Assembly: GCA_947471745.1 (NCBI GenBank)
Contig: CANJKZ010000142.1
Location: 2,965,501 to 3,029,500, forward strand
Length of the DNA: 64,000 nucleotides
Source of the DNA: Closterium sp. Naga37s-1
Lineage: Eukaryota > Streptophyta > Zygnematophyceae > Desmidiales > Closteriaceae
Direction: 5' to 3'
Positions 1-11,400 of this stretch are shown here, in pieces (position 1 is the first letter of the stretch; each line of letters begins with the position of its first letter). Both the position numbers and the translations under genes were made by a program. A model generated the notes under the pieces. That model saw nothing but the letters and a program-made list of their open reading frames with translations, ran no database searches and was not told where the DNA came from.

Positions 1-351
1 CGCGAGGGGCCGCGGGAGGGGCCGTAAGGGGCGTAAGGGGCCGCGCGAGGGGCCGTAAGGGACGGCGCGAGGGGCCGTAAGGGGCGGCACGAGGGGCCGT
101 AAGGACGGCGCGACGGGCGCGACGGGCCGTAAGGGCGGCACGAAGGGCCGTAAGGGGCGGCGCGACGAGCCGTGAGAGGGCCAATAAGGGCGACGCGACG
201 GGGCCGTGAGGGGCCTAGCGAGGGCGCGACGGTAGGGAGAGCACACAGAGCGCGACTCGGGCCAGAGCGAAGCGCGCTCCGGGCAGGAAAAAAATTTTTC
301 GTGGTGGTGGGCCCTAGGAATCGTTCCCACTAGGGAACCTGCTCGATACCA
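1..351 (-). mobile_element. Internal GC-rich part of a non-autonomous LTR element, cut by the window edge
   Basis: Positions 1-240 are an imperfect GC-rich tandem repeat built on a GAGGGGCCGTAAGGGG core. Similar GGCCCC/TCACGGCC blocks occur inside the related element at 5060-7318, on the other strand. Positions 338-351 read, on the minus strand, TGGTATCGAGCAGG. This is a primer-binding site of initiator tRNA-Met type and lies directly against an LTR that starts at 352. The element is therefore minus-oriented and this is its 5' internal part. No coding capacity is visible. The far end lies outside the window. Confidence 0.65.
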
Positions 352-476
352 TGAGAAGAAACGAGGAATGAAATGACTAAGGGAAAGTTGGGTACAAATG
401 CAAACCCTAGGAAAACTGTACCCCATATGTGCTACCCCACTATAGCCTACAGTAGCTATGTCATATAAATCTGACA
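352..476 (-). repeat. LTR of the edge element
   Basis: The sequence begins TGAGAAG and ends TCTGACA, so it has the TG...CA ends of an LTR. Its right half (about 395-476) is a diverged match to the LTR of the element at 2635-4159: the same order of GCAAACCCTA, GTACCCC/GTACTCG, CACCCCACT/TACCCCACT, GCCTACAG and TCTGACA blocks. A primer-binding site abuts its left edge, which makes this the 5' LTR of a minus-strand element. No TSD partner is visible because the other end is missing. Confidence 0.6.
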
Positions 477-2629
477 CTTTAAGCTCTTTACAATGGTGCT
501 CTTTTAGTGTTCATTATGGGAACCTAAACACCTGTTTCTTGAGTTCCAGGCTATCGTCAATGCTACACATACATCCAGACAGACTCCTACACATGGTTTT
601 TATCAGAGCTATAAGCTACTCCATGGATTCCATCGCGATCAACAACCAACCTTATCACCAGCACGCGTCAACATCAATGTCTTCAAATCCCAAGGTCACC
701 CGATGTTCAAGGACACCAACTATCAAGGAAGGATGCCAATTCCTAAGGAGACAATGGTCCCATCTGGCCTGGACCTGCAGCGCTTTGCTTTCAAGCACAA
801 GAGGCATAAATTGACAACTACTCTGGTATACGTGCTCAGTTCAGCCTCGCGAAAATGGGAAGTTCGAAAAGCCACTCAAAATACACTCTTTCGCAACTTT
901 CCCGATATTTTTTGCCCGGTAAAAAAAAGTGAAGGTTCCAAAACTGCATACCGAACGTCACTTGCGAAGCAACCTTTCCGTCATTCTTCTGTCACTAACT
1001 GTACACATTGGTGCAACTGACTTGGTATACAGTAAAGCAACTTTTCCGTCTGTTTTGAGCAACATCTGCGAAAGTGTCACAACAACGCCACGTGGCGTAC
1101 GATGTACTCGAGTTGAAACTCGGAAACGCTGACGTGGCGATAATCGTACTCTAACGACAACCGTCGGATTAGAATCTGATCGGCGCACGAAATCCTGCCA
1201 TGTGGACCAACCGTTGCCTGCGATTTGGTGTACAGTAACATTTTACGATTGGCTGGCGATTCCTTGACACATTAATTTGACCCGACGTTAGCAGAAGTTC
1301 TACTGCAATGATTTTGTATCTCTTTACAGTATACGTAGTACTCACAACGCACACACAAACTGTACACATTTTTCGTTTCTACACTTACGCCTAAAGTATC
1401 CTGCAGTGTTAGGTTTCTAAACCTGCATCACTGAAAGAAGTAAAACTCTACAAGTTAGGAAAATATAAACTGGAAAACCAAACATGGAAACTTGTCACCA
1501 GCAAACCAGCATTGCGTTTCCAACACTCACCATTGGGGTTAGTAATAGTGGAGTATGCTTCAATGTTTAAAAATAAACATGCGATACTGGTTGACGATAA
1601 GCCTGCAGTAACAGGTTCGCCCTGCAAAATACGCATGTGCGATTGTCGAAATTTATACTCCTGCAAGAAAAAACGGTAAGCGATGACGTTCACATCTGTG
1701 AAACCTGCACACACAAGGTTGCTGTTAAGCACGTCTCTGAGATTGCTCCAGTAGGGTTAGTGATAACCAGTTCGCGAACACCAAACGTATCCTATATAGC
1801 CTATGCAAAAGAAGATGTAGATGCAAACGTAAGAACTAAGCTAACATGACTTGGGCCTGCACACATATGACATATGGCGAATCCTTGAAAAACATATACA
1901 TCACCGATATTCATATACCTTCCCATCGGCGTCCACTCCAGCAGCCCGCGCAGCTGCTGCAGCGCGATGGATGTCGCCACCCGCTATGAAGCCGACGATG
2001 ATGGCGTGTCTCAAGAAGTCCATGACACAGCCGTAGCGGAACATGCCTTCGCGAGCTGTTAGATGCACCGATTCTCCGTCGTGGTGAGTTGTTAGATGCC
2101 CCAATCTTTCCGTCAACACCTGCTAGCCCGATGTGGGAAAAACAAATACAGAGGTAGGGGATGGCAGAGGGATAAAAAAGGGGGCGTCAAAACGAGAGCG
2201 ATGTTACCATAAGCGTCTTAGGTAAGGACTTTGAGCCGGCAAGTTAAGCCTATATAGGATGCTTGTGTGAGAGGACCTGTGGAAGCGCTATTCAGGAACT
2301 ACGAAGAAAAAAACAGAGAGCACGCAATAGAAGGGAGTCAAAGGTGTTCGGATGGACAGAAAACAGGTGTGAGGAAGAAGACTGGGTTGGTGGTGCGGTG
2401 TGGTGTGCTGATGTGTCGATCATAGGGTTTGATTGACAGGGGTGGGTTGGGTGGATCTTTGGTTTGGTTGGGTCTGCTGACGTGTTGATATATCGGAGGG
2501 TGGGGATTGATTGACTGTTTCCAGAAACAGCACGATTGGCTGTAAATTATTTTTCTGGATCCCACGTCACACTTCAGAAGATACCAGCTTACGTACATGC
2601 GTTATGTTGGGTGGTTTAGGTTCAGGTTT
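477..2629. other. Intergenic or decayed repeat DNA, no gene recognised
   Basis: Only short open stretches occur on either strand and none shows a recognisable domain, codon bias or consistent splice structure. Blocks near 860-1060 (TTTCGCAACTTT, GAAGCAACCTTTCCGTC) resemble the leader upstream of the LINE open reading frame at 4280-4450, so part of this may be an old LINE leader or related repeat. I see no RNA gene or defined mobile-element ends here. Confidence 0.5.
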
Positions 2630-2634
2630 GAGAG

Positions 2635-2810
2635 TGTGAAAATAGTAGGTAGAGTTAGGAGCCATAGCTAGGTAAGTCCTAGCTAGGCAAGAGAAGTTTA
2701 GGCAAAAAGAGGAGTTCACTAGCAGCAATGAGGATACATATAGCAAACCCTAGATGGGTTGTACTCGCTATAGAGCACCCCACTACAGGCTAGAGAATAA
2801 CATTCTGACA
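2635..2810 (-). repeat. 3' LTR of the 2635-4159 element
   Basis: This is a 176-bp direct repeat with TG...CA ends, preceded by the TSD GAGAG. It is the downstream (3') LTR because the element reads on the minus strand. Confidence 0.9.
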
Positions 2811-3983
2811 CACCCCCATCGCCAAAGTGGGGTGTAATCAGTACAATGAGCAAGCAGGTATAGATCAGGAGTTCACAAAGGTAAGCAAAGCTAGAGCTAA
2901 TCACAGCGAGCAAGTGAGGAGGAGGAGGAGCTGTGGAGGTAGAGAAGATGGGAGGCAACGACTGAAGCTGCAGAGGCACGGGCACAGGAGCGGCTGACTC
3001 AGAGGCTACCGAAGCAAGGGCGACGGACTACTGGAGTAACTGGCTCGGCGGCTATAGAAGAGCGGCAGGAGCAACGGACCCACTGGCGACTGGTGCAGCA
3101 GGCTCACTGGCTACCGAAGCAAGGGCGACGGACTACAGGCGCTGCAGGCGACACGACAGGTACCTCCACACAACCTCCTCCAACTGCCCCACACCCTCGA
3201 CACACACCCACTGCTCAAACCCTAGCTCCACTCCCACGCACCCCCCTAAAACCCTAAACCCTAGGCTCCCACACACCCACCCCCCTCAGCGGCAGCTGCA
3301 GCAGTGGGAGACCAGGGAGGAGGAGGAGCAAGGGGAGTAACACACAACCGCCACCCCCACACTCCTCACCCCCAAACCCTAATTCAGGAGAACGGGCAGC
3401 AGAAGGGGTGGGGCACCGTCAGAAGCACGGGGGACAGCGAGCAGCTCAGGGACAGAGAGGAACGGGCCGCCCACGGGCCTGGCACAGCCCGACGAACCGC
3501 GCGCAGGCGGCCCGAGCCGCGCGCGGGCCTGGCGCAGCCCGTACGGGCCGCGCGCGGGCCTGGCGCAGCCCGTACGGGCCGCGCGCGGGCCTGGCGCAGC
3601 CCGTACGGGCCGCGCGCGGGCCGGGCGCAGCCCGTACGGGCCGCGCTCGGGGCTGGCGCAGCCCGCGCTGGCCAGGACGGGCGACGGGGGACGACGGGCT
3701 GGTCCCCGTCGCCCGTCGAAGTGCCCCCCGGGGGCGACGCGCGGACCGACGGGGCAGAAGGCCGCCGCGCGCCTCGGGGCGCACGGCGGGCAGAGAACCG
3801 CCGCACGCCCCGGGGCGCACGGCGGGCAGAAAACCGCCGCACGCTCCGAGCGCGCGGCGGGATGAAAAATCCGTCGCACGCCACGGGGCGTGCGACACAG
3901 AGAGTGGCAGTAGCAGCGGAAGCAGTGAGGTGGTGAGCCCACCCACAGGATCGACCCAAGGGGATCGACCTGCTCTGATAGCA

Positions 3984-4159
3984 TGTGAAAATAGTAGGTA
4001 GAGTTAGGAGCCATAGCTAGGTAAGTCCTAGCTAGGCAAGAGAAGTTTAGGCAAAAAGAGGAGTTCACTAGCAGCAATGAGGATACATATAGCAAACCCT
4101 AGATGGGTTGTACTCGCTATAGAGCACCCCACTACAGGCTAGAGAATAACATTCTGACA
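3984..4159 (-). repeat. 5' LTR of the 2635-4159 element
   Basis: This is the partner of 2635-2810 with near-identical sequence. The primer-binding site lies immediately inside it (3970-3983 on the plus strand) and the TSD GAGAG follows at 4160-4164. Confidence 0.9.
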
Positions 4160-5059
4160 GAGAGTAAACGAAAACAATGTATGCAGTTGTTGAACCTCGC
4201 TGGACTTCGTGGGTTCGATTTGTTTCGTTAAATTTGTGGTTGCATTTCACTGCCCTCGTCACTCTGCAAAACCGCATGGAAACTCTCTCGAACGTGCGAC
4301 ACCGACTGCCCGAAAAAGTTGACGGAAAAGCAACTGGTGTACCGAATGTTGCGAATTTCGTGCGTTGGTTTTTGGATACTTTGCGCAACTTGTACGCAAG
4401 GTTTACGCAGAAAACCCTTCGAAGGCCAATTTTCGCAACTTTCCTTTTTCGCGATGAGCTTGCTTCTCAGCCATTGTCGGGCTGTCAAGCTGTTTTCATC
4501 ATAGCACCATGGCGAAGGGACGCAACAACAAGACTGGCTAGAAGGCGACTGACAATGATAAGGAAAATGAGGTGGCTGACGTACCTGACGTACCTGAGAA
4601 GGACGATGCTGGCAAAGGACGATCGCCTTCGGACTCCGCGACTGCTGCGTTGAAGGGTCCTTTTGAGGATTGACTGGATCTGCAGAACAATGTGGATCGG
4701 GGAGACAGATCAGGCGAAAACGCTGCCGGAGAGGAGGAGGGGACTGTTGACACTGACCAGAAGACTGCTGCTGAGGAGACTGACGCAGACGACAAAGCGC
4801 AAGACGAGGAGGAGGCTCTGTCGGTTATGGCTCCTGACGACGAAGACGATGGTTACCTGAGTGATGATTCCGATGAGCACTTGGATCCGGATTCGCTCAG
4901 CAGTGTCATTGCCTTGAAATGATTCTCACTAACATTGCTGGTGCCGATTCTCAGGAAACCAGAAGTTACACGGGCTGCTGTAACAGTTGCGGCAATGTTG
5001 GATGACTGGAAGGAGCAGTTATCTCCAGATGCGTTGCAGACGATGACTTACCAGGAACT

Positions 5060-5301
5060 TGTCAGAATATTATTGTATACATCACTTTATAACTGCCTGC
5101 AATGTAGACTTAGTGTAGTTATCTTGCTTGTTAGGTGGTGCACCTTGCTTCACTTCTTTCATATTTGTACCCTTGAACCTATAGTGAAACCCTCATTCTC
5201 CTTTACAATTTTCTCGACACTCTCCTCACCCTCGAACTCAACTACCAAGGCTCCTAAGCTATGGCTCCCAAGCCCACCTAACTCTACCTACTACTCTCAC
5301 A
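5060..5301 (+). repeat. 5' LTR of the 5060-7318 element
   Basis: This 242-bp direct repeat has TG...CA ends. It is preceded by the TSD GAACT and followed directly by a tRNA-iMet-like primer-binding site. Confidence 0.92.
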
Positions 5302-5779
5302 TGGAATCAGAGCGACTACGCTCTTGGCCTGTGGGCCCCACGTGCTTCCGCTGCTTTCTTTTCTGTCGCGCGCCCCGTGGCGCGCGACACTTTTTTCTTC
5401 CCGCCACGCGCTCGGGGCGCGTGGCGGTTTTCCGCCCGCCGTGCGCCCCGGACGCGCGGCGTCTTCCTGCCCCGACGCCGCCCTTCTCGGCCCCTCACGG
5501 CCTCTTCGCGGCCCCGTCGCTGCTCCTCTCACGGCCCCTCGCGCTACCCTCAGTGGCCCCGTCGCCACACTTCGCGGCCCTGTCGCCGCCCCATCTCGGC
5601 ACCGTCGCCGCCTTTAGCGGCCCCGTTTCCGCCCCTAGCGGCCCCGTCGCCGCTCTTCGCGGCCCCGTTGCCGCCCCTAGCGGCTCCGTTGCCGCCCCTT
5701 GTGGCCCTGTCACCTGCTCGTCGCGGCGCACCCCCCCCTGGCCGCCGCCTCTGCCTCCCTTGCGCCCGTGCCTGCTTTG

Positions 5780-6460
5780 CAGCAGCGCGTGGGCCTGCCT
5801 TGCAACAGCAGCCGCCCCTGGAGCAGCCGTCACTGCAGCAGCCGCCCCTGGAGCCGCCACTGCAGCAGCAGCCCCTGGAGCAGCCGCCCCAGCAGCAGCC
5901 GCCCCTGGAGCAGCCGCCGCTGCAGCAGCCGCCCCTGGAGCCGCCGCCCCTGGAGCAGCCGTCACTGCAGCAGCCGCGCCTGGAGCCGCCACTGCAGTAG
6001 CAGCCCCAGCAGCAGCCGCCCCTGGAGCAGCCGCCGCTGCAGCAGCCGCCCCTGGAGCAGCCGTCACTGCAGCAGCCGCCCCTGGAGCCGCCACTGCAGC
6101 AGCAGCCCCTGGAGCAGCCGCCCCAGCAGCAGCCGCCCCTGGAGCAGCCGCCGCTGCAGCAGCCGCCCCTGGAGCCGCCGCCCCTGGAGCAGCCGCCACT
6201 GCAGCAGCCGCCCCAGCAGCCGCTACCCCTGCAGCAGCCGCCCCTGAAGCGGCCGCCCCTGCAGCAGCCGCCCCTGGAGCAGCCCGCAACTGCAGCAGCC
6301 GCCCCTGGAGCAGCCCGCACCTGCAGCAGCCGCCCCTGGAGCAGCCCTCACCTGCAGCAGCCGCCCCTGGAGCAGCCTGCACCTGCAGCAGCCGCCCCTG
6401 GAGCAGCCCGCACCTGCAGTGGCCGCCCCTGGAGCAGCCCGCACCTGCAGCCCGTCCCGT
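5780..6460 (+). repeat. CAG/CCCCTGGAG minisatellite inside the LTR element
   Basis: GCAGCCGCCCCTGGAGCAG-type units recur in 12-, 15- and 24-nt multiples. Higher-order duplication is visible: the block at 5815-5960 reappears at 6055-6195. The array is open in most frames because every unit is a multiple of 3. It sits in the place where the sister elements carry a different GC-rich repeat. Confidence 0.85.
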
Positions 6461-7076
6461 TCCCCCCCCCCCCCACCCCCCCCCCCCCCGTGCATTCCGT
6501 GGTGCTGGGGGTGTGGGGTGCCGAGCATGGGGGTGGCGGGTGTGGGGGTGGCGGTTATGTGTTCCTCCCCTTGCTCCTCCTCCTCCCTCGTCTCCCACTG
6601 CTGCAGCTGTCGCTGAGGGGGGTGGGTGTGTGGGAGCCTAGGGTTTAGGGTTTAAGGGGGGTGCTGTGGGAGTGGAGCTAGGGTTTGAACAGGGAGTGTG
6701 TGAGAGGGGAGTGGGGCAGCTGGGGGAGGTTGTGTGAAGGTAGCTGTCGTGTCGCCTGCAGCGCCTGTAGTCCGTCGCCCTTGCTTCGGTAGCCAGTGAG
6801 CCTGTTGCACCAGTCTCCAGTGGGTCCGTTGCTCCTGCCGCTCGTCTATAGCCGCGGAGCCAGTCACTCCAGTAGTCCGTCGCCCTTGCTTCGGTAGCCA
6901 CTGAGTCAGCCGCTCCTGTGCCCGTGCCTCTGCAGCTTCAGTCGTTGCCTCGCATCTTCTCTTCCTCCACAGTCTCTCCTCCTCATTTGCCCTCTCTGTC
7001 TGCTGCGCTCTGCTTGGTGTACCCCTTCCGGGGGTGTTTCTGCACATGGTTCTTCACTGCAGGCAGTTAGGGGGTG

Positions 7077-7318
7077 TGTCAGAATATTATTGTATACATC
7101 ACTTTATAACTGCCTGCAATGTAGACTTAGTGTAGTTATCTTGCTTGTTAGGTGGTGCACCTTGCTTCACTTCTTTCATATTTGTACCCTTGAACCTATA
7201 GTGAAACCCTCATTCTCCTTTACAATTTTCTCGACACTCTCCTCACCCTCGAACTCAACTACCAAGGCTCCTAAGCTATGGCTCCCAAGCCCACCTAACT
7301 CTACCTACTACTCTCACA
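7077..7318 (+). repeat. 3' LTR of the 5060-7318 element
   Basis: This is the partner of 5060-5301. It is preceded by a G-rich tract and followed by the TSD GAACT at 7319-7323. Confidence 0.92.
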
Positions 7319-7898
7319 GAACTCACAGCGACATATTTCTCTAGAACGCGTTACGGACGTTTGCAAGTCACCTTCAACCATGTCAGAGATGCGAACTTCG
7401 TCTGGAGCCAAATCATCAGCCACGAGTGTGTGAACGGTGACATCATTGACCTTACCTGGCAGCATCCTGAAGACGCGCACTTTCTGCGTGAGCGGGTACT
7501 GAATCCGACGGCGAAGGAGGTGGTGATCAAGGGTGTACCAGCCGACATCACTGCAGAGCTGATTCGTCGCCTGCTGGTGGTGTCGAAGTTGGTCAAACGT
7601 GGCAAGAGCGCCTTTGCCAGCGGCTTCGGATTTCACCGTACTGTTGATCCAGTTACTGGGCTGGACACTGACCGTATTCGCGGGCTGATCGTTCCCCATG
7701 CTGCTGATGAGTACCGCTGGAGGTACCTGGTGGAAGATCCGTCGACAGGGAAGAGTTACCTGCTTCACTTCCCGTCACTCTCCTGTGACTTCTGCGGCGG
7801 GCAACACATGTCCCGTTACCATGATCATTACATTACCCCGAGACAGGAGACTTTCACCAACTGGAACCTGACGGTCAAAAAGGTTCATGAGATGAATG

Positions 7899-8001
7899 GT
7901 ATAAGCAGAGAGACTCCCCGTCCAATATCTTTGCAGTCTTTACCGCTTGCCTTCCATTTCTTACCTTTTACTGACGACCGTTTACTCACCTCTCCCCGCA
8001 G
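7899..8001 (+). other. Intron-like 103-nt segment in LINE ORF1
   Basis: The segment begins GTATAAGC and ends TCTCCCCGCAG, with a pyrimidine-rich stretch before the AG. Its removal joins codons cleanly (G|CT) and shifts the frame from the upstream ORF1 half into the lysine-rich C-terminal half that ends at 8279. Its length is not a multiple of three, so reading through would terminate or scramble ORF1. LINEs copy processed RNA, so a spliceable intron is unexpected. Confidence 0.55.
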
Positions 8002-8450
8002 CTGCATCTCTGAAAGCCTCAGCCCTCCTGAAACGTACCATGAAGGACCCCGCCGTTGTTCTCACCTCCACTGGAGGAGCACGGGAGGAGTGGGTGTGTG
8101 TGCAAACTGTATGCGAGAAAGCTCAAGGGAATCGTTTCGAACAGGCGGCTGCTCACATCGCATCTGCCAGGCACAAGGGAGGGCTGCGGAAAGACGGTGC
8201 TGCAACGCGTGTCAACAAACACTCTCAGAAGCTGGCTGCTTTCAAGAAGAAGTTCGTTGTCAAGGCGCCAAAGAAATGAGCAGAGTCCCAGTCGTTAACA
8301 CCAGGATGGGACAGGAGGATGACACGGCAAGGTGGATTGTGGGTGCTGGTTGTGTAGTTGGTGCCATGCTCTCTTTCGCTGTATCAGGATGTATCGTTGC
8401 AATGAGGATCAATCGCCCGTGGATGCTGTGGGGCTCAACGAAGTGGTTAA

Positions 8451-11400
8451 ATGGATAAGCGCAACAACCTCACCTTTCTGGAGCTCAACATTAATGGGCT
8501 CGGCAGCAGCGGCAAGCAGGACCGCTGCGGGAAATGGCTAAGAAAAGCAGCAAACATAGTCGTACTCACTGATACCCGCGTAGCAGGTGACCATAACTTC
8601 TGGACGCAGATTAGGACAGATGCGCAAGTGGTGGTAGCGCCGTCGCAAAGAGCAGGAGGTGTAGCGGTGTTGGGGTTCTTGCAAGGGATGAGATTCACGG
8701 ACGTGGTAAAACATGAGTCAGGCCGCCTGCTAAGTCTGGTGGTGAACTGGCCAGGGTTAAAGTGCAGACTGGTAGCGGCATACTTCCCAGCGCAAGCAGC
8801 AGCCAGAGGGGTTTTCTTCAGAGATGTTCTAACACCTTTCGTGCAGGCCATGGGGGTGACGCCGCACACGGTTTTCTTAGGAGATCTGAATATCGTCGCT
8901 GATCCGGAGCTGGATAAGTCCTCGAAGCTTGGGTCGCAGGCGGAGAACCAGAGGATGTTGCAGATCTGCTCGAGTTGGGACCTGCAGGATGCCTTTCGCA
9001 GTTTACATCCGACCCGTAAGGAGTTCACCTTCTTTTCAAGATCTGCAAGAACAAGCACGAGGATTGACAGGTGCTTAGTCTCTCACTCGCTGCTCAGCTA
9101 CGTTACAGAAGCTGTAGTAGCGAGCTGTCGGCCTCGGCGAGTGGAAACGGCCCGGGGCTATGGAGGCTTCAGGCATCACAGGCAGGAGGGGAAGGAGCTA
9201 AGAGCATCATCTCGGCGGTGCTCGATGCACAGGCGGAACATCCAAATCAAAGCTTGGACATGCTTCTGGTGAATCTGCGCGCAAGCATGAGGGCACATGT
9301 GGCTGAGGAGAGGAAAAGAATAAAGGCGACTATTACTCACCTGGAACGGAAGGTGGAGAATCTGCGGTGGATTGTGATGAGTGACCCATCGGCCCAGGAC
9401 ACCTATGAGGAGTTGGTGAAGCATGAAGTGGCCCTCAAACTATACCAGGACAGCAACAAGGAGCGGTTGCAAGTGATGACGGGTTTGTTGGCGGAGCTGG
9501 CGGGAGAGACACCGTCGGCTTTCCTGTCGGGGCTGATCAAGTCAAGAAAAAACAAAAACAGAGATTAGCGCACTGACGGTTAACGGAGTGCTAAGAAAGG
9601 GCGCAAGGGAAGTGCTGCTGGCGGCATCAGAATACTTCCGTGCGGCTTTCGAGGCAGACCAGCAACATGGGGATGCGGTACTGTGGCCAATCGAGGAAGA
9701 GAGGAAGCTGCTGGAGGAGGATCGGACATTACTCAGCAGGGAATGGACGGAGCAGGAAGTGAAAGATGCGCTGAAGGGTCTTCCCTCGGGGAAAGCCCCT
9801 GGTCAGGATGGGCTTCCGAAAGAATTCTTTGAGCACAACTGGGAGCTCCTTGGGCCAGCAGTGATGAAGGAAGTCAAGGCCTTCGAGGAGTCGGTGGTGC
9901 TGTCGGAGTCTTTTTTTACCGCGGTTACTATACTCCTGCATAAAAAAGGGGACAAGGAGGCATTAGGCAACTATCGACCGATTACACTGCTGAGTGTTTT
10001 CTACAAGTTGCTGGCAAGGGTGATGGCGAACAGAATCAAGCAAAATTTACCGCGGGTGATCTCGGGGAACCAATTCGGTTTCCTCCCGGGAAGGAGTCTG
10101 GCGGAGGCAGTCTCACTGGTGGCAAACGTGATTGATGCGGCGGCCGAAGAGGATGAGGACTGGATGCTGCTCCTGGTGGACTTCCAGAAGGCCTACGACT
10201 CCGTGTCCAGGGAATAAATGTATTCGACACTGGAGCGGATGGGCTTCCCAAAGTGCTACATGTCATGGGTGAAGGGGCTGCACGATGGCGCCGCCACCAG
10301 ACTACTCCTCAACGGCTGGGTGGGAGAACGAGTGGAGATGAACAAAGGAGTGCGGCAGGGCTGCCCGCTCGCCCCATACCTCTTCATCTGCGCTGTAGAA
10401 CCGCTCTGCCAAGAAGTGGAGAGGAGAAAGCTGGGAGTCAGAAAGAGGGGGATAGAAGGGGAGCTGGCATACATTGGATATGCGGACGACACTACCCTGG
10501 TCATGAAAGGAAAAGAGCAAGTGGAGGCGGCGAAAGCAATTTTGGACAAGTTTGCGAGGTTCTCCGGCCTAAAGATCAACCGTGACAAGACGACGTTGAT
10601 GCCGTTGGGGAGAAACAGGAGACGGGCGCCACCGACGAACGCACCTTTCCAGTGGGCTAAAAGAGACATACCGGAACGTTTGCTGGGGGTGTGGATTACG
10701 TCAGGAGGATCACCAGGGCCGGCATGGGATAAAGCCTTCAAGAAAGTCAGTGCAGTGTTAAGCTGCTGGGAGACAAAGCATCTGAAAACATCAGCAAGAG
10801 TCACCATTATCAACAGCTACGCGCTGCCGATACTGCTCTTCCAGGCGCAGATTTACGCCCCACCGCATGACATCTGGAAGAAGGTGAAGCGACTCTGTCA
10901 CAACTTCATCTCCGGTGGCAAGGCCCTCTTTGACAAGCACTTTATACTATGGAGCTACGAATTGTCCTGCAAGGAACGGAAAGAAGGGGGTCTGGGCATC
11001 ATCGACCCAAAGCACAGAATTGACAGTGCAGTAGTCCAGATACTGGGTAAAGCGGTAGCGGAGCAGACACCACTGAGAAACTGGTTGTGGGAGAGAGCAG
11101 CTGGCTTTCCACTGGGGTTGGCCACAGTCTACGCACACCCCTCGATCCAGAGGCACTAGTTGGAGGGCGGTACACGCTGGAAAGCCACGGTGAAGACACT
11201 GTGGGAATCAAAGATCTTGACTATGGGGGATCCGGAGAACAGATGGGAAGCAGAGGAGGAGCAGTTGCTGTTTAACCGGAAGATTTTCTTTAGAGGCAAG
11301 TCGCCGTTCGGAGGCCAGAAAGGCTCGCGCTGCCTGAAAGGAGTCAGACTGGTGGACCTCATCGAAAAATGGTCAGACGGGAGCAGGACACTCAAAAGCA

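Larger units (their letters stand above)
2635..4159 (-). mobile_element. Short non-autonomous LTR retroelement (TRIM-like), minus orientation
   Basis: Two almost identical 176-bp direct repeats (2635-2810 and 3984-4159) start TGTGAAAATAG and end TTCTGACA. They are flanked by a 5-bp TSD, GAGAG (2630-2634 and 4160-4164). On the minus strand, TGCTATCAGAGCAGG directly follows the 5' LTR at 3983-3969, a tRNA-iMet-like primer-binding site, which sets the orientation. The interior of about 1.2 kb has no gag or pol. It carries a 30-bp GC-rich tandem repeat (3500-3670, GCGCGGGCCTGGCGCAGCCC type) and a conserved block around CGCCCCGTGGCGTGCGAC. It is a sister of the element at 20914-22428. Mobilisation in trans by a copia-type element is an inference. 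The long GC-rich open frames across 3304-4095 are products of the repeat, not genes. Confidence 0.9.
5060..7318 (+). mobile_element. Non-autonomous LTR retroelement inserted in LINE ORF1
   Basis: Identical-looking 242-bp LTRs lie at 5060-5301 and 7077-7318, with TG...CA ends (TGTCAGAATATT ... ACTCTCACA). A 5-bp TSD, GAACT, flanks the element (5055-5059 and 7319-7323). TGGAATCAGAGCGAC at 5302-5316 is the primer-binding site, and a purine tract (AGTTAGGGGGTG) precedes the 3' LTR. The interior has no gag or pol. It holds a GC-rich GGCCCCGTCGC-type repeat (5460-5720), a CAG/CCCCTGGAG minisatellite (about 5780-6460) and a C-tract. The open frame of more than 500 codons from 4935 to 6641 runs from LINE into this repeat and is spurious. 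The near-identity of the LTRs argues for a recent insertion. Confidence 0.93.
4509..8279 (+). pseudogene. LINE ORF1 (nucleic-acid-binding/gag-like), decayed and split by an LTR element
   Basis: ORF1 starts at ATG 4509 in the context CACCATGG. Reading is broken by stops at 4536, 4671 and 4920. The N-terminal part is lysine-rich and then strongly acidic (runs of D/E, 4692-4920). The LTR element at 5060-7318, with its TSD, sits inside the frame. Skipping it joins both halves in the same frame. The C-terminal half (7324-7898) includes a CxxC-type segment (SCDFCGGQHMSRYHDH) like the zinc knuckle of plant L1 ORF1 proteins. A 103-nt stretch with perfect GT...AG ends (7899-8001) must be removed to stay in frame. 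The ORF ends in a lysine-rich tail at 8279. ORF2 follows 171 bp later. Family assignment rests on ORF2. Confidence 0.75.

Noticed and set aside
3304..4095. Long GC-rich open frames on both strands (about 160-240 codons)
   Set aside because: They lie wholly inside a short LTR element and run through 30-bp GC-rich repeats into the LTR. Open frames on both strands at the same place are a composition effect.
4935..6641. A 568-codon open frame with alanine/proline repeats
   Set aside because: It starts in LINE ORF1, crosses the LTR of an inserted element and continues through its minisatellite; TSDs show the junction is an insertion site.
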